A stretch of 64,000 bases of DNA, taken from assembly GCF_036014015.1 (NCBI RefSeq), contig NZ_CP107905.1:5704001-5768000 (forward strand). Direction: 5' to 3'. Position numbers and translations under genes: made by a program. Positions 16,552 to 24,324 of this stretch are shown here, piece after piece. The notes under the pieces were generated by a model, which was not told where the DNA came from, searched no databases, and worked only from the letters and a program-made list of their open reading frames with translations. The first letter of the stretch is position 1. Each line of letters opens with the position of its first letter. This DNA comes from Streptomyces sp. NBC_00457 (lineage in GTDB: Bacteria > Actinomycetota > Actinomycetes > Streptomycetales > Streptomycetaceae).

Positions 16552-17291
16552 ATGAGTATCGACGTCGAGTGGGCGCGCGGCGAGCTGACGCGTTTCTTGG
16601 AGCTCACCGAGCTGTACCGCCCGCCGGACCCGCCTGGCATGGTCGTCTTCAGTACCAGGAAGTCCAACCGCGGCAAGTCGGCGGACATCATCGCGAGTGC
16701 CCACGCGGTCGAGCAGATCCTCGACCGTGTCCTGCCGGACTGGCGTACCGAGATCTCCACCAGCGGAAACCAGCGGATCAACCGCTGGTATCAGCACCGC
16801 GAAGCCGCCCAGCGCGCCGATGCCGCCCTTCAGCGGGACGCTGAGATCCGGGAGCGCCTGGGCGATGCCGCGCCGCGACTGAGCGCTGCGAGCCTGCACC
16901 CTTGGGTCTGGTCTGCGGCGAAGGCGCTGTGGCGGGACGGCCACTTCCGGGAGGCAGTCACCGCTGCGGCGAAGAAGGTCAACCGCGAAGCGCAGAACAA
17001 GGTCGGCCGCCGGGACGTAACCGAGACCGCCCTGTTCCAGAGCATCTTCTCGAAGGACGACCCCAAGCCAGGGCAGCCGCGGCTGCGTTTGATGATCGAC
17101 GACGGCAGCGACACCTTCCGTAGCCTCCAGCGCGGCGCTGCCACCTTCGCCGAAGGCTGCGACGCCGGCATCCGGAACCCCAACAGCCCGAGGACGGCCT
17201 GCCGGAGCTGCCCCAGCACGAGGCGCTCGAACAACTGGCTGCTTTCAGCGTCCTGGCTCGCTGGGTGGACACGGCCACGCTCGCCACGTGA
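16552..17291 (+). pseudogene. TIGR02391/Hypoth_Ymh family gene, frameshifted at its HEPN-like motif
   Basis: Residues from MSIDVEWARGELTRF to SLQRGAATFAEGCDAGIRNPNS follow the TIGR02391 pattern, including the conserved LHPWVWSAAKALWRDGHF and NKVGRRDVTET blocks. At 17188-17190 one base is missing. After that the expected C-terminus (EDGLPELPQHEALEQLAAFS, then VLARWVDTATLAT) continues in a different frame to TGA 17289-17291. Restoring an A in the broken codon would give His and complete R-N-P-N-S-H, an RX4H motif like that of HEPN ribonucleases. Unless the base is a sequencing error, the gene is inactive. Start ATG 16552 is preceded by GGGG. Confidence 0.75.
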
Positions 17292-17307
17292 CCGCAGACC
17301 GAGGCGC

Positions 17308-18363
17308 TCAGGACAGGAGTTCAGCGATCTGGCGGGCCATGTCCCGGGCCGGCCGTCCCACTCCGATGAGCGTGGCGGAGGCCGGACCCGTCCAGTCGCC
17401 GTAGCCGAGCAGGTGCAGGCGCGGTTCGTCCACGGCCTGGGTGCCCTCGGTGGCGATGTGGCCGCGTCGGCCGCGAAGTCGGAGCGGGGCGAGGTGGGAA
17501 AGTGCGGGCCGAAAGCCGGTGCACCAGATGATCGCGTCGGCTGCGGCGCGGGTGCCGTCTGCCCACTCGACGCCGCCGGGGATGACGCGCGTGAACATCG
17601 GGCTGACGCCGAGTAGGCCGCGGTCTCGGGCCTCGCGTACGAGTGGGACAGCGACGATGTCCCCAAGTGAGGCGACGCCGCCCGTGTCCGTGCGCCCCTC
17701 GTCCAGGGCGCGGCGGCGGGCGGTGGCCGCGTCGAACAGCGCACGCCCGTCGATGTCGTCGGCGAGGAAGCGCGGTGGGCGCCGGGTGACCCAGGTCAGT
17801 TCCGTGTCGTAGGCGAGGTCGGCGGCGATCTGGGCGCCGGAGTTGCCCCCGCCCACCACGATCACACGGCGGCCCGCGAAGTCGGCGGGACTGCGGTATT
17901 CCACCGTGTGCAGCTGGCGGCCCCGGAAGGCCGCGCGGCCGGGAACGGCGGGGAGGAAGGGCCGCCACCAGGTGCCCGTCGCGCTGATCACGGCGAGGGT
18001 GTGCCACGTGCCGGAGTCGGTCTCCACCCGCAGGAGCCCACCGTCCCGGTGGACGCCCAGGACTCGTACCGGCCGCTCGACGGGGAGTTCGTAGCGCTTC
18101 TCGTATTCGGTGAGGTACTCCACCACGTGCTGCGCGTCGGGGTAGGTCTCGCCGCTCTGCGTCGGCATGAGGCGGCCAGGCAGCGAGGAGTACGCGGCCG
18201 GGGAGAACAGGCGTAGTGAGTCCCAGGTGTGCTGCCAGGCGCCGCCTGGCGTGGTCTGGGCGTCGAGGATGACGAAGTCGAGGCTGAGGCGGCGCAGGTG
18301 GTAGCCGGCCGCAAGCCCCGCCTGGCCGCCGCCGATCACCACCACCTGCGTCCTGCGGCTCAT
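17308..18363 (-). CDS. ArsO-type flavin-dependent monooxygenase
   Basis: A 351-residue flavoprotein with an N-terminal FAD motif (VVIGGGQAGLAAGYHL), FMO-like GAWQHTWDSLRLFSPA, a second NAD(P) motif (VIVVGGGNSGAQIAADL near 165) and the conserved IIWCTGFRPALSHL near 285. This is the arrangement of the putative monooxygenases found in actinobacterial ars operons (ArsO). It is the last gene of an arsR-aquaporin-monooxygenase operon on the minus strand; its ATG overlaps the aquaporin stop (ATGA). Its chemistry on arsenicals is unproven. Confidence 0.82.
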   Translation of the reverse strand: MSRRTQVVVIGGGQAGLAAGYHLRRLSLDFVILDAQTTPGGAWQHTWDSLRLFSPAAYSSLPGRLMPTQSGETYPDAQHVVEYLTEYEKRYELPVERPVRVLGVHRDGGLLRVETDSGTWHTLAVISATGTWWRPFLPAVPGRAAFRGRQLHTVEYRSPADFAGRRVIVVGGGNSGAQIAADLAYDTELTWVTRRPPRFLADDIDGRALFDAATARRRALDEGRTDTGGVASLGDIVAVPLVREARDRGLLGVSPMFTRVIPGGVEWADGTRAAADAIIWCTGFRPALSHLAPLRLRGRRGHIATEGTQAVDEPRLHLLGYGDWTGPASATLIGVGRPARDMARQIAELLS

Positions 18364-19142
18364 TTGGCCGATCGTCCGCGCATGAAGATGAGGGCCACCA
18401 ACACCAGCCCGACCACGCCACCCACGAGTTGCATGCCGATGAAGCCCAGCAGGGAACCCGGCGCGATGCCAGCGAAGGTGTCGGTGAATGCGCGGCCGAT
18501 GGTCACCGCCGGGTTGGCGAAGGACGTTGACGAGGTGAACCAGTACGCGGCGCCGATGTATGAGGCGACGGCCACCGGGGCGAAGCGCAGCTGGTCGGTG
18601 CGGGCCAGGCCGAAGATCAGCAGGATCAGGCCGGCCGTGGCGACGACCTCGCCCAGCAGCAGGTGTCCCGCGGAGCGGTCGTGCGTGGACCACTCCACCA
18701 GCGGCTTGCCGAACATCGCGTCCGCCAGGATGGCGCCCGCGATCGCGCCGACGATCTGCGCGGGCACGTACACCGCGGCCTCGCGCAGCGTGACCCCGGC
18801 GCCTCCGCGTCGCGCCGTCCACCACTCGGCCAGGGTGACGACCGGGTTGAAGTGCGCGCCGGAGACCGGGCCGAGCAGGAGGATCAGGATGCCGAGGCCG
18901 AAGACGGTGGCCGTGGAGTTGGCCAGCAGCTGCAGGCCGACGTCCTTGGTCAGTTCGGTGGCCTGGATGCCGGAACCGACCACGACCGCCACCAGCAGCG
19001 CGGTGCCTATGAGTTCGGCAGCGGCGCGGGCGACCAGGGGGTTACGCGGCGGGGTGGCTCCCGGCGCGGGCTGCGGCTCGATGCCGGCGGCTATGGCGGC
19101 CTCCCCGGCTCTGTCGTGCTCGGTGGCCTCGGTGGCGGTCAA
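18360..19142 (-). CDS. MIP-family aquaglyceroporin
   Basis: A 260-residue channel with six membrane segments and the two half-helix motifs as SGAHFNPVVT (NPV variant) and FANPAVTIGR (NPA). The N-terminus has a 40-residue hydrophilic extension. The start codon is TTG 19142, supported by GAGGAG six bases upstream. In ars operons such channels let arsenite, formed by ArsC, flow out down its gradient, and this island has arsenate reductases but no dedicated arsenite pump, which fits that role (established for a rhizobial AqpS; inference here). Downstream of arsR and coupled to the monooxygenase. Confidence 0.9.
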   Translation of the reverse strand: MTATEATEHDRAGEAAIAAGIEPQPAPGATPPRNPLVARAAAELIGTALLVAVVVGSGIQATELTKDVGLQLLANSTATVFGLGILILLLGPVSGAHFNPVVTLAEWWTARRGGAGVTLREAAVYVPAQIVGAIAGAILADAMFGKPLVEWSTHDRSAGHLLLGEVVATAGLILLIFGLARTDQLRFAPVAVASYIGAAYWFTSSTSFANPAVTIGRAFTDTFAGIAPGSLLGFIGMQLVGGVVGLVLVALIFMRGRSAK

Positions 19143-19178
19143 CAGGACTCCTCGGTGCAGTCGCCGAAGCGGCGGGTA

Positions 19179-19493
19179 TCAGGGGCAGGACCGCTTGACG
19201 TTGTTCTCGGCGGTGGCGCGCGCGGTCTCCGCGAGGTCGGCGAACTGACCGGCGAGGGTGGCGATGACGTCGGGCTTGAGCCGGTAGTAGGTGAACCGGC
19301 CGCAGGGCTCTGTCTCCACGACCCCGGCCTCGCGCAGCACCTTCAGATGGTTGGAGAGGTTGGTCTGTCTGGCCCCCGTCTCCTCGATCAGGTGCGTGCT
19401 GCAGAGCGTCTCCTTGGCGAGCAGGGTGACGATCTGGAGGCGGAGCGGGTCCGCCAGGACCCGCATCAGATCAGTGTCGACTGACGTCATCAT
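19179..19493 (-). CDS. arsR: ArsR-family repressor of the divergent ars operons
   Basis: A 104-residue ArsR/SmtB protein (RVLADPLRLQIVTLL; ARQTNLSNHLKVLREAG). Cys residues are at ETLCSTH in the sensing helix, EPCGRF in the wing and KRSCP at the C-terminus, giving a possible As(III) site different from the CxC type. It lies between the aquaporin-monooxygenase genes (same strand) and arsC-trxB-trxA (divergent). Two copies of a TCAGT-N4-ACTGA palindrome sit at its start and upstream, so it probably controls both directions. Start ATG 19493 or 19490. Confidence 0.9.
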   Translation of the reverse strand: MMTSVDTDLMRVLADPLRLQIVTLLAKETLCSTHLIEETGARQTNLSNHLKVLREAGVVETEPCGRFTYYRLKPDVIATLAGQFADLAETARATAENNVKRSCP

Positions 19494-19524
19494 GCGCTGA
19501 TACTCTCACATCAGTGGTGACTGA
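19471..19524. promoter_or_regulatory. Paired ArsR operators TCAGT-N4-ACTGA
   Basis: Two palindromes of the same form lie at 19471-19484 and 19511-19524, exactly 40 bases apart (about four helical turns), so dimers would sit on the same face of the DNA. The first is inside the 5' end of arsR and the second in the divergent promoter of arsC. Confidence 0.7.
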
Positions 19525-19596
19525 CACCATCGGGTGCTGATGTGCTTGTGCCCTCTTCTGTCGCCTGCCAGGCGCGAGATCAAGAGAGACCTCCTG

Positions 19597-20010
19597 ATGT
19601 CCGACAAGCCCTCCGTGCTCTTCGTCTGTGTCCACAACGCCGGCCGTTCCCAGATGGCCGCCGCGTGGCTGACCCACCTGGCCGGGGACCGTGTCGAGGT
19701 CCGCTCTGCCGGTTCCAACCCGGGCGACGGCGTCAACCCGGCCGCCGTCGCGGCCATGGCCGAGGTCGGCATCGACATCTCCGCCGAGGTCCCCAAGATG
19801 CTCACCGTCGACGCAGTGAAGGAGTCGAACGTCTGCATCACCATGGGCTGCGGCGACACCTGCCCGGTCTTCCCCGGCAAGCGGTACCTGGACTGGCAGC
19901 TGGAGGACCCGGCGGGCCAGGGCGTCGAGGCGGTCCGCCCGATCCGTGATGAGATCAAGGTGCTGGTCGAGGGCCTGATCAAGGAGATCGCGCCGGAGCC
20001 CCAGGCATGA
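19597..20010 (+). CDS. arsC: Thioredoxin-coupled arsenate reductase
   Basis: A 137-residue LMW-phosphatase-fold arsenate reductase. The P-loop is CVHNAGRS (CX5R, catalytic Cys near residue 12), and the C-terminal redox pair is in [17 protein letters not shown] (near residues 81-86). This three-Cys layout is that of the pI258/B. subtilis ArsC class, which is regenerated by thioredoxin. That matches the thioredoxin reductase and thioredoxin genes immediately downstream. ATG 19597 follows AGAGAGA. The stop overlaps the trxB start. Confidence 0.93.
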   Translation: MSDKPSVLFVCVHNAGRSQMAAAWLTHLAGDRVEVRSAGSNPGDGVNPAAVAAMAEVGIDISAEVPKMLTVDAVKESNVCITMGCGDTCPVFPGKRYLDWQLEDPAGQGVEAVRPIRDEIKVLVEGLIKEIAPEPQA

Positions 20011-21002
20011 GCACGGCGACCGACACGACCGCGGACATACGCAACGTCATCGTCATCGGCTCCGGCCCCGCTGGATACACCGCCGCCCTCTACACCGCCC
20101 GCGCCTCGCTGAAGCCACTGGTCTTCGAGGGCGCGGTCACGGCCGGCGGTGCGCTGGTGCAGACGACCGAGGTGGAGAACTTCCCCGGCTTCCGCGACGG
20201 CATCATGGGCCCGGACCTGATGGACAACATGCGGGCCCAGGCCGAGCGCTTCGGCGCCGAACTCGTCCCCGACGACATCGTCGAGGCCGACCTCACCGGC
20301 ACCGTCAAGACCGTCACCGACAGCGCCGGTACGGTCCACCGGGCCAAGGCCGTCATCGTGGCGACCGGCTCGCAGCACCGCAAGCTGGGCCTGCCTGGCG
20401 AGGACGCGCTGTCCGGCCGTGGCGTGTCGTACTGCGCGACCTGCGACGGCTTCTTCTTCCGCGAGCACGACATCGTGGTGGTCGGCGGCGGCGACACGGC
20501 GATGGAGGAAGCCACCTTCCTCTCCCGCTTCGCCAAGTCGGTGACCATCGTCCACAGGCGCGACACCCTTCGGGCCTCCAAGACCATGCAGGACCGGGCG
20601 TTCGCCGACCCGAAGATCTCCTTCGCGTGGAACCGCGAGGTCGCCGCAATCCATGAGGACGGCGGCAAGCTCGCCGGGCTCACCCTGCGCGACACCGTCA
20701 CCGGCGAGACCTCCGAACTCGCCGCCACCGGCCTGTTCGTCGCCATCGGCCACGACCCGCGCACCGACCTGGTCACCGGCCAGCTGGACCTGGACGACGA
20801 GGGCTACCTCAAGGTCGCCTCCCCCTCCACGCGCACGAACATCCCCGGCGTCTTCGGTGCCGGTGACGTGGTCGACCACACCTACCGGCAGGCCATCACT
20901 GCGGCCGGCGCCGGCTGTGCGGCAGCCCTCGATGCCGAGCGGTACCTCGCCGCCCTGAGTGACATCGACGCCGCGGACGAACCGGTCGTAGCCGCCGTCT
21001 GA
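20007..21002 (+). CDS. trxB: Thioredoxin reductase
   Basis: A 331-residue low-molecular-weight thioredoxin reductase. It shows the FAD motif [17 protein letters not shown], the redox-active CATC near residue 146, the NADPH motif [15 protein letters not shown] and the FAD-binding [14 protein letters not shown] near the end. NADPH electrons pass to the thioredoxin encoded next and from there to ArsC. Its start overlaps the arsC stop (ATGA). It is a second copy dedicated to the island, since Streptomyces carries a housekeeping trxB-trxA elsewhere. Confidence 0.95.
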   Translation: MSTATDTTADIRNVIVIGSGPAGYTAALYTARASLKPLVFEGAVTAGGALVQTTEVENFPGFRDGIMGPDLMDNMRAQAERFGAELVPDDIVEADLTGTVKTVTDSAGTVHRAKAVIVATGSQHRKLGLPGEDALSGRGVSYCATCDGFFFREHDIVVVGGGDTAMEEATFLSRFAKSVTIVHRRDTLRASKTMQDRAFADPKISFAWNREVAAIHEDGGKLAGLTLRDTVTGETSELAATGLFVAIGHDPRTDLVTGQLDLDDEGYLKVASPSTRTNIPGVFGAGDVVDHTYRQAITAAGAGCAAALDAERYLAALSDIDAADEPVVAAV

Positions 21003-21019
21003 CCAGCTGGAGCAACATC

Positions 21020-21343
21020 ATGGCTCTCAAGAGTGTCACCGAGGACTCCTTCGAGCAGGACGTCCTCACCAGCGACAAGCCGGTCCTGGTCGACTTCTGG
21101 GCCGCCTGGTGCGGCCCCTGCCGACAGCTCGCCCCCTCACTTGAGGCGATCGCCGCCGAGCACGGCGACAAGATCGAGATCGTCAAGCTCAACATCGACG
21201 AAAACCCGGCCGTCGCCGCCCGATACGGCGTCATGTCGATCCCGACGCTGCACCTCTACAGGGGTGGCGAGGTCGTGCAGACCATCGTGGGCGCCAAGCC
21301 GAAGGCCGCACTCGAACGCGAACTCGCCGACCACCTCGCCTGA
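21020..21343 (+). CDS. trxA: Thioredoxin
   Basis: A 107-residue thioredoxin with the active site WCGPC near residues 32-36, the cis-Pro loop MSIPTL near 75 and the usual length. It lies 17 bases after trxB with a GGAGCAACATC leader. It should reduce the C-terminal disulfide of ArsC in the same operon. Confidence 0.95.
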   Translation: MALKSVTEDSFEQDVLTSDKPVLVDFWAAWCGPCRQLAPSLEAIAAEHGDKIEIVKLNIDENPAVAARYGVMSIPTLHLYRGGEVVQTIVGAKPKAALERELADHLA

Positions 21344-21415
21344 CACGCGACGCCGGTGGGCACCCGTAGCGCCCACCGGCGCCCTCTTTCTCCGATCTCC
21401 GACGGAGGTATCCCG

Positions 21416-22867
21416 GTGGCCAGCAAACGCATCGTCGCCATCGGCGGCAGCGACGCCGGCATCAGCGCGGCTCTGCGCGCCCGCGAGCTGGATCCCAACA
21501 GCGAGGTCACCGTGGTGGTGGCCGACGCCTACCCGAACTTCTCCATCTGTGGCATCCCGTACTACGTCTCCGGCGAGGTCGGCCACTGGAGCGACCTCGC
21601 CCACCGCACCCTCGCCGACCTGAAGGCCACCGGCATGCAGGTGCGCACCGACACCCTCGCCACCGGCATCGATGTGGCCAGCAAGCAGCTGGTCGTGCGC
21701 GACGCCGACGGCCGCACCGAGGAACTGCCGTACGACGCACTTATCGTGGGCACCGGCGCCGTCAGCGCCCGCCCGCCGATCGAGGGCCTTACAGGACCCG
21801 ACGGGCTCGGCCCGGCCGACGGCGTCCACCTGCTGCACAGCATGGGCGACACCTTCGCCGTGATGCAGAGCCTGGCCGCCCGCCGCCCGAAGACGGCCGT
21901 CGTCGTCGGCGCCGGCTACATCGGACTGGAGATGGCCGAAGCCCTCACCACCCGCGGTATCCACGTCACCCAGATCGAGGCCCTGCCCGAGGTCCTGCCC
22001 ACCGTTGACCCGGAACTCGGCGCCTTCGTCCACGCCGAACTCACGGACCACGGCGTCGAGGTGCTCACCAGCACCACCGTCTCAGCGATCGCCCGTGCCG
22101 CCCCCGGCAACGTCCTCAACGTCCAGGCCACCAGCCCCGACGGCACGGTCTTCACCCGTAGTACCGACCTTGTCCTGGTCGTCGTCGGCGTACGCCCCGA
22201 CACCGCCCTCGCGGCCGACGCCGGAGCCAACCTCGGCGCGAAGGGTGCGATCGAGGTCGACGAGTACATGCGCACCTCACTGCCCGGCGTGTACGCGGCC
22301 GGCGACTGTGCGGTCACCCACCACCGTCTCCTCGGCAGAACCTGGCTACCGCTCGGGACGACCGCCCACAAGCAGGGCCGCATCGCCGGCGAGAACGCCC
22401 TCGGCGGCCACCGCTGGTTCGCGGGCAGCCTCGGTACCCAGGTGGTCAAGGTCTTCGACGTCGTCGCCGCCCGCACCGGCCTGCGCGACCACGAAGCCGC
22501 AGCCGCCGGAAGGGGCTGGACAGCGGCAACCACCGCCAGCCACCCCGACGACCACAAGGCGTACTACCCCGGCGCCACCCCGATCTCCATCCGCATCACC
22601 GGCGACACCTCCAGCGGCCTCCTGCTCGGCGCCCAGCTCGTCGGACGGCGCGGCGCGGAGATCTCCAAGCGCGTGGACACGTACGCCACCGCCCTCTTCC
22701 ACGGCATGCCGGTCGACGGCATGAGCGAACTCGACCTCTCCTACACCCCGCCCCTGGGCTCTCCCTGGGACGCCGTCCAGGTCGCGGCACAGGCATGGAT
22801 GAACGAGCACCACCTCGACGTCCAGCGCCGCATGGTCGCAGACCTACCCGGCAGCCAGCCCTCGTGA
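21416..22867 (+). CDS. CoA-disulfide-reductase-like FAD oxidoreductase
   Basis: A 483-residue pyridine nucleotide-disulfide oxidoreductase. Features are GGSDAGISAALRARE at the N-terminus, the single redox Cys in NFSICGIPYYVSG (near 44), the NAD(P) motif VVVGAGYIGLEMAEAL and AAGDCAVTHHRLLG. The single-Cys pattern and the dimerisation domain are those of CoA-disulfide/polysulfide reductases and NADH oxidases. The start is GTG 21416 with GGAGG upstream. It follows trxA in the arsenic operon, so it may keep another low-molecular-weight thiol reduced or reduce an arsenic-thiol species; the substrate is unknown. Confidence 0.85.
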   Translation: MASKRIVAIGGSDAGISAALRARELDPNSEVTVVVADAYPNFSICGIPYYVSGEVGHWSDLAHRTLADLKATGMQVRTDTLATGIDVASKQLVVRDADGRTEELPYDALIVGTGAVSARPPIEGLTGPDGLGPADGVHLLHSMGDTFAVMQSLAARRPKTAVVVGAGYIGLEMAEALTTRGIHVTQIEALPEVLPTVDPELGAFVHAELTDHGVEVLTSTTVSAIARAAPGNVLNVQATSPDGTVFTRSTDLVLVVVGVRPDTALAADAGANLGAKGAIEVDEYMRTSLPGVYAAGDCAVTHHRLLGRTWLPLGTTAHKQGRIAGENALGGHRWFAGSLGTQVVKVFDVVAARTGLRDHEAAAAGRGWTAATTASHPDDHKAYYPGATPISIRITGDTSSGLLLGAQLVGRRGAEISKRVDTYATALFHGMPVDGMSELDLSYTPPLGSPWDAVQVAAQAWMNEHHLDVQRRMVADLPGSQPS

Positions 22868-22903
22868 TTGACCTTCGCCGACTGCATTGACAGCGGTCAT
22901 TAG

Positions 22904-22935
22904 CTCAATGAAAATTGACTCAATGAACGTTGAGT
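22904..22935. promoter_or_regulatory. Tandem operators for the ArsR-phosphatase fusion
   Basis: ACTCAA at 22918-22923 is perfectly inverted as TTGAGT at 22930-22935, and a one-mismatch copy (CTCAA, six bases, TTGAC) precedes it at 22904-22919. The patch is AT-rich in a GC-rich background and lies at the start of the fusion gene. Confidence 0.65.
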
Positions 22936-23618
22936 GGTCTGAGTCGGTGATGGCGCGAGCACAACGGCACGCGGCACTAGGAGAACCCGCCCGCTTGGCG
23001 ATCATCGATCGGCTGCTGCTGGGCGATGCATCGCCCGGCGAACTCGGCCAGGAACTGGGCCTGCCCAGCAACCTCCTGGCCCACCACCTCAAGCTGCTCG
23101 AGCAGGTCGGCCTGATCGAGCGATCCCGCTCCGAAGGAGACCGACGGCGCACCTACCTGCGCCTGCACACGCAAGCCCTGGCCGACACCATGCCGACACC
23201 CCTGCGGACGGCGCCCCGCGTGGTCTTCGTCTGCACCCACAACTCCGCCCGCTCCCACCTCGCCGCGGCCCTGTGGAAGCGCCACAGCACCGTGCCCGCC
23301 ACCTCGGCGGGAACCCAGCCCGCGTCACGCGTCCACCCCCGCGCCGTCGCAACCGCACGCAAACACGGCCTGTCCCTGGCCCACGCCCGCACCTCCCACA
23401 TCGACGAGACGCTACGCCCGGACGACCTCGTGGTCGCCGTCTGCGACAACGCCCACGAACAGCTCGGCCCCCGGGCCCCCGACCGCCTGCACTGGTCGGT
23501 CCCCGACCCCACCCGCACCGGCACCGACGACGCCTTCGCCGACGCCCTGAGTGATCTCGCCGACCGGGTCGACCGGCTGGCACCCGCCGTACAGCCTCCT
23601 GGAGGCAGCGATGACTGA
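22923..23618 (+). CDS. ArsR repressor fused to LMW-phosphatase/ArsC domain
   Basis: A protein of about 231 residues. The first 90 residues are an ArsR winged helix (HAALGEPARLAIIDRL; LPSNLLAHHLKLLEQVG) without a CxC metal site. The rest is a LMW-PTP/ArsC domain beginning VVFVCTHNSARSHLAAALW with an intact CX5R P-loop (CTHNSAR) and a late Asp region (VPDPTRTGTDD) typical of LMW-PTPs. The C-terminal Cys pair of thioredoxin-coupled ArsC is absent. Start choices are ATG 22908, 22923 or 22950; I use 22923 because it lies within the operator, as with other ArsR genes here. Next to arsC2, overlapping its start by 8 bases. Confidence 0.8.
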   Translation: MNVEWSESVMARAQRHAALGEPARLAIIDRLLLGDASPGELGQELGLPSNLLAHHLKLLEQVGLIERSRSEGDRRRTYLRLHTQALADTMPTPLRTAPRVVFVCTHNSARSHLAAALWKRHSTVPATSAGTQPASRVHPRAVATARKHGLSLAHARTSHIDETLRPDDLVVAVCDNAHEQLGPRAPDRLHWSVPDPTRTGTDDAFADALSDLADRVDRLAPAVQPPGGSDD

Positions 23619-24273
23619 GACCGCGCCCGTCCCGCACCGCAACCTGAGCATCGACCAGCAACTCGCCCTGCGCACCGCCGCCACCCACCTGCGCCGCCAG
23701 TTCGACGGCACATTCGGCGAGGAGACCATCGAACGCTTCCTGAACTCCAGTTACGACCAGTTCGCCGGCCGCAGCACCATCCCCAACTACCTGCCGCTGC
23801 TGGCCGAACGGTTCGCGCGCCAGCGGCTGCACGCCCTGGCCAAGGTCGAGGGCCACATCACTGACGGCAAGCCCGTCGTGCTCTTCCTCTGTGTCCACAA
23901 CGCCGGGCGCAGCCAGATGGCCATGGGCTTCTTCCAGCACCTGGCCGGCGAGGGCGCCGTCGCCTGGTCGGGTGGCTCCGAGCCGGGAAACGAGATCAAC
24001 CCGGCAGCCATCGACGCGATGAGCGAGCGCGGCATCGACATCTCCCGCGAATTCGCCAAACCCTGGACCGACGAGATCGTCCGCGCCGCCGACGTCGTCG
24101 TCACCATGGGCTGCGGCGACGCCTGCCCGGTCTTCCCCGGCAAGCGCTACCTCGACTGGACGCTGGACGACCCCGCAGGCAGGGACGTCGACGACGTCCG
24201 CCCCATTCGCGACGAAATCGAGCGCCGCGTCCGCGGACTCCTCGACGAACTCGGTGTCCCGGCACAGTCCTGA
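23611..24273 (+). CDS. arsC: Second arsenate reductase with N-terminal helical domain
   Basis: A 220-residue protein. Residues 1-80 are a three-helix bundle (QQLALRTAATHLRRQFDG; PNYLPLLAERFARQRLHAL) as seen in front of some actinobacterial ArsC and phosphatase domains. Residues 85-220 form the ArsC domain with P-loop CVHNAGRSQ and C-terminal redox pair in [17 protein letters not shown]. Within this stretch it closely resembles the 19597 gene but is clearly not a recent duplicate. ATG 23611 has GGAGG upstream and overlaps the fusion gene. Confidence 0.9.
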   Translation: MTETAPVPHRNLSIDQQLALRTAATHLRRQFDGTFGEETIERFLNSSYDQFAGRSTIPNYLPLLAERFARQRLHALAKVEGHITDGKPVVLFLCVHNAGRSQMAMGFFQHLAGEGAVAWSGGSEPGNEINPAAIDAMSERGIDISREFAKPWTDEIVRAADVVVTMGCGDACPVFPGKRYLDWTLDDPAGRDVDDVRPIRDEIERRVRGLLDELGVPAQS

Positions 24274-24324
24274 CCGCCCAGGGCGCACGGAGGCCGGACC
24301 CGCACAGCTCGGTCGCCGTACGAA

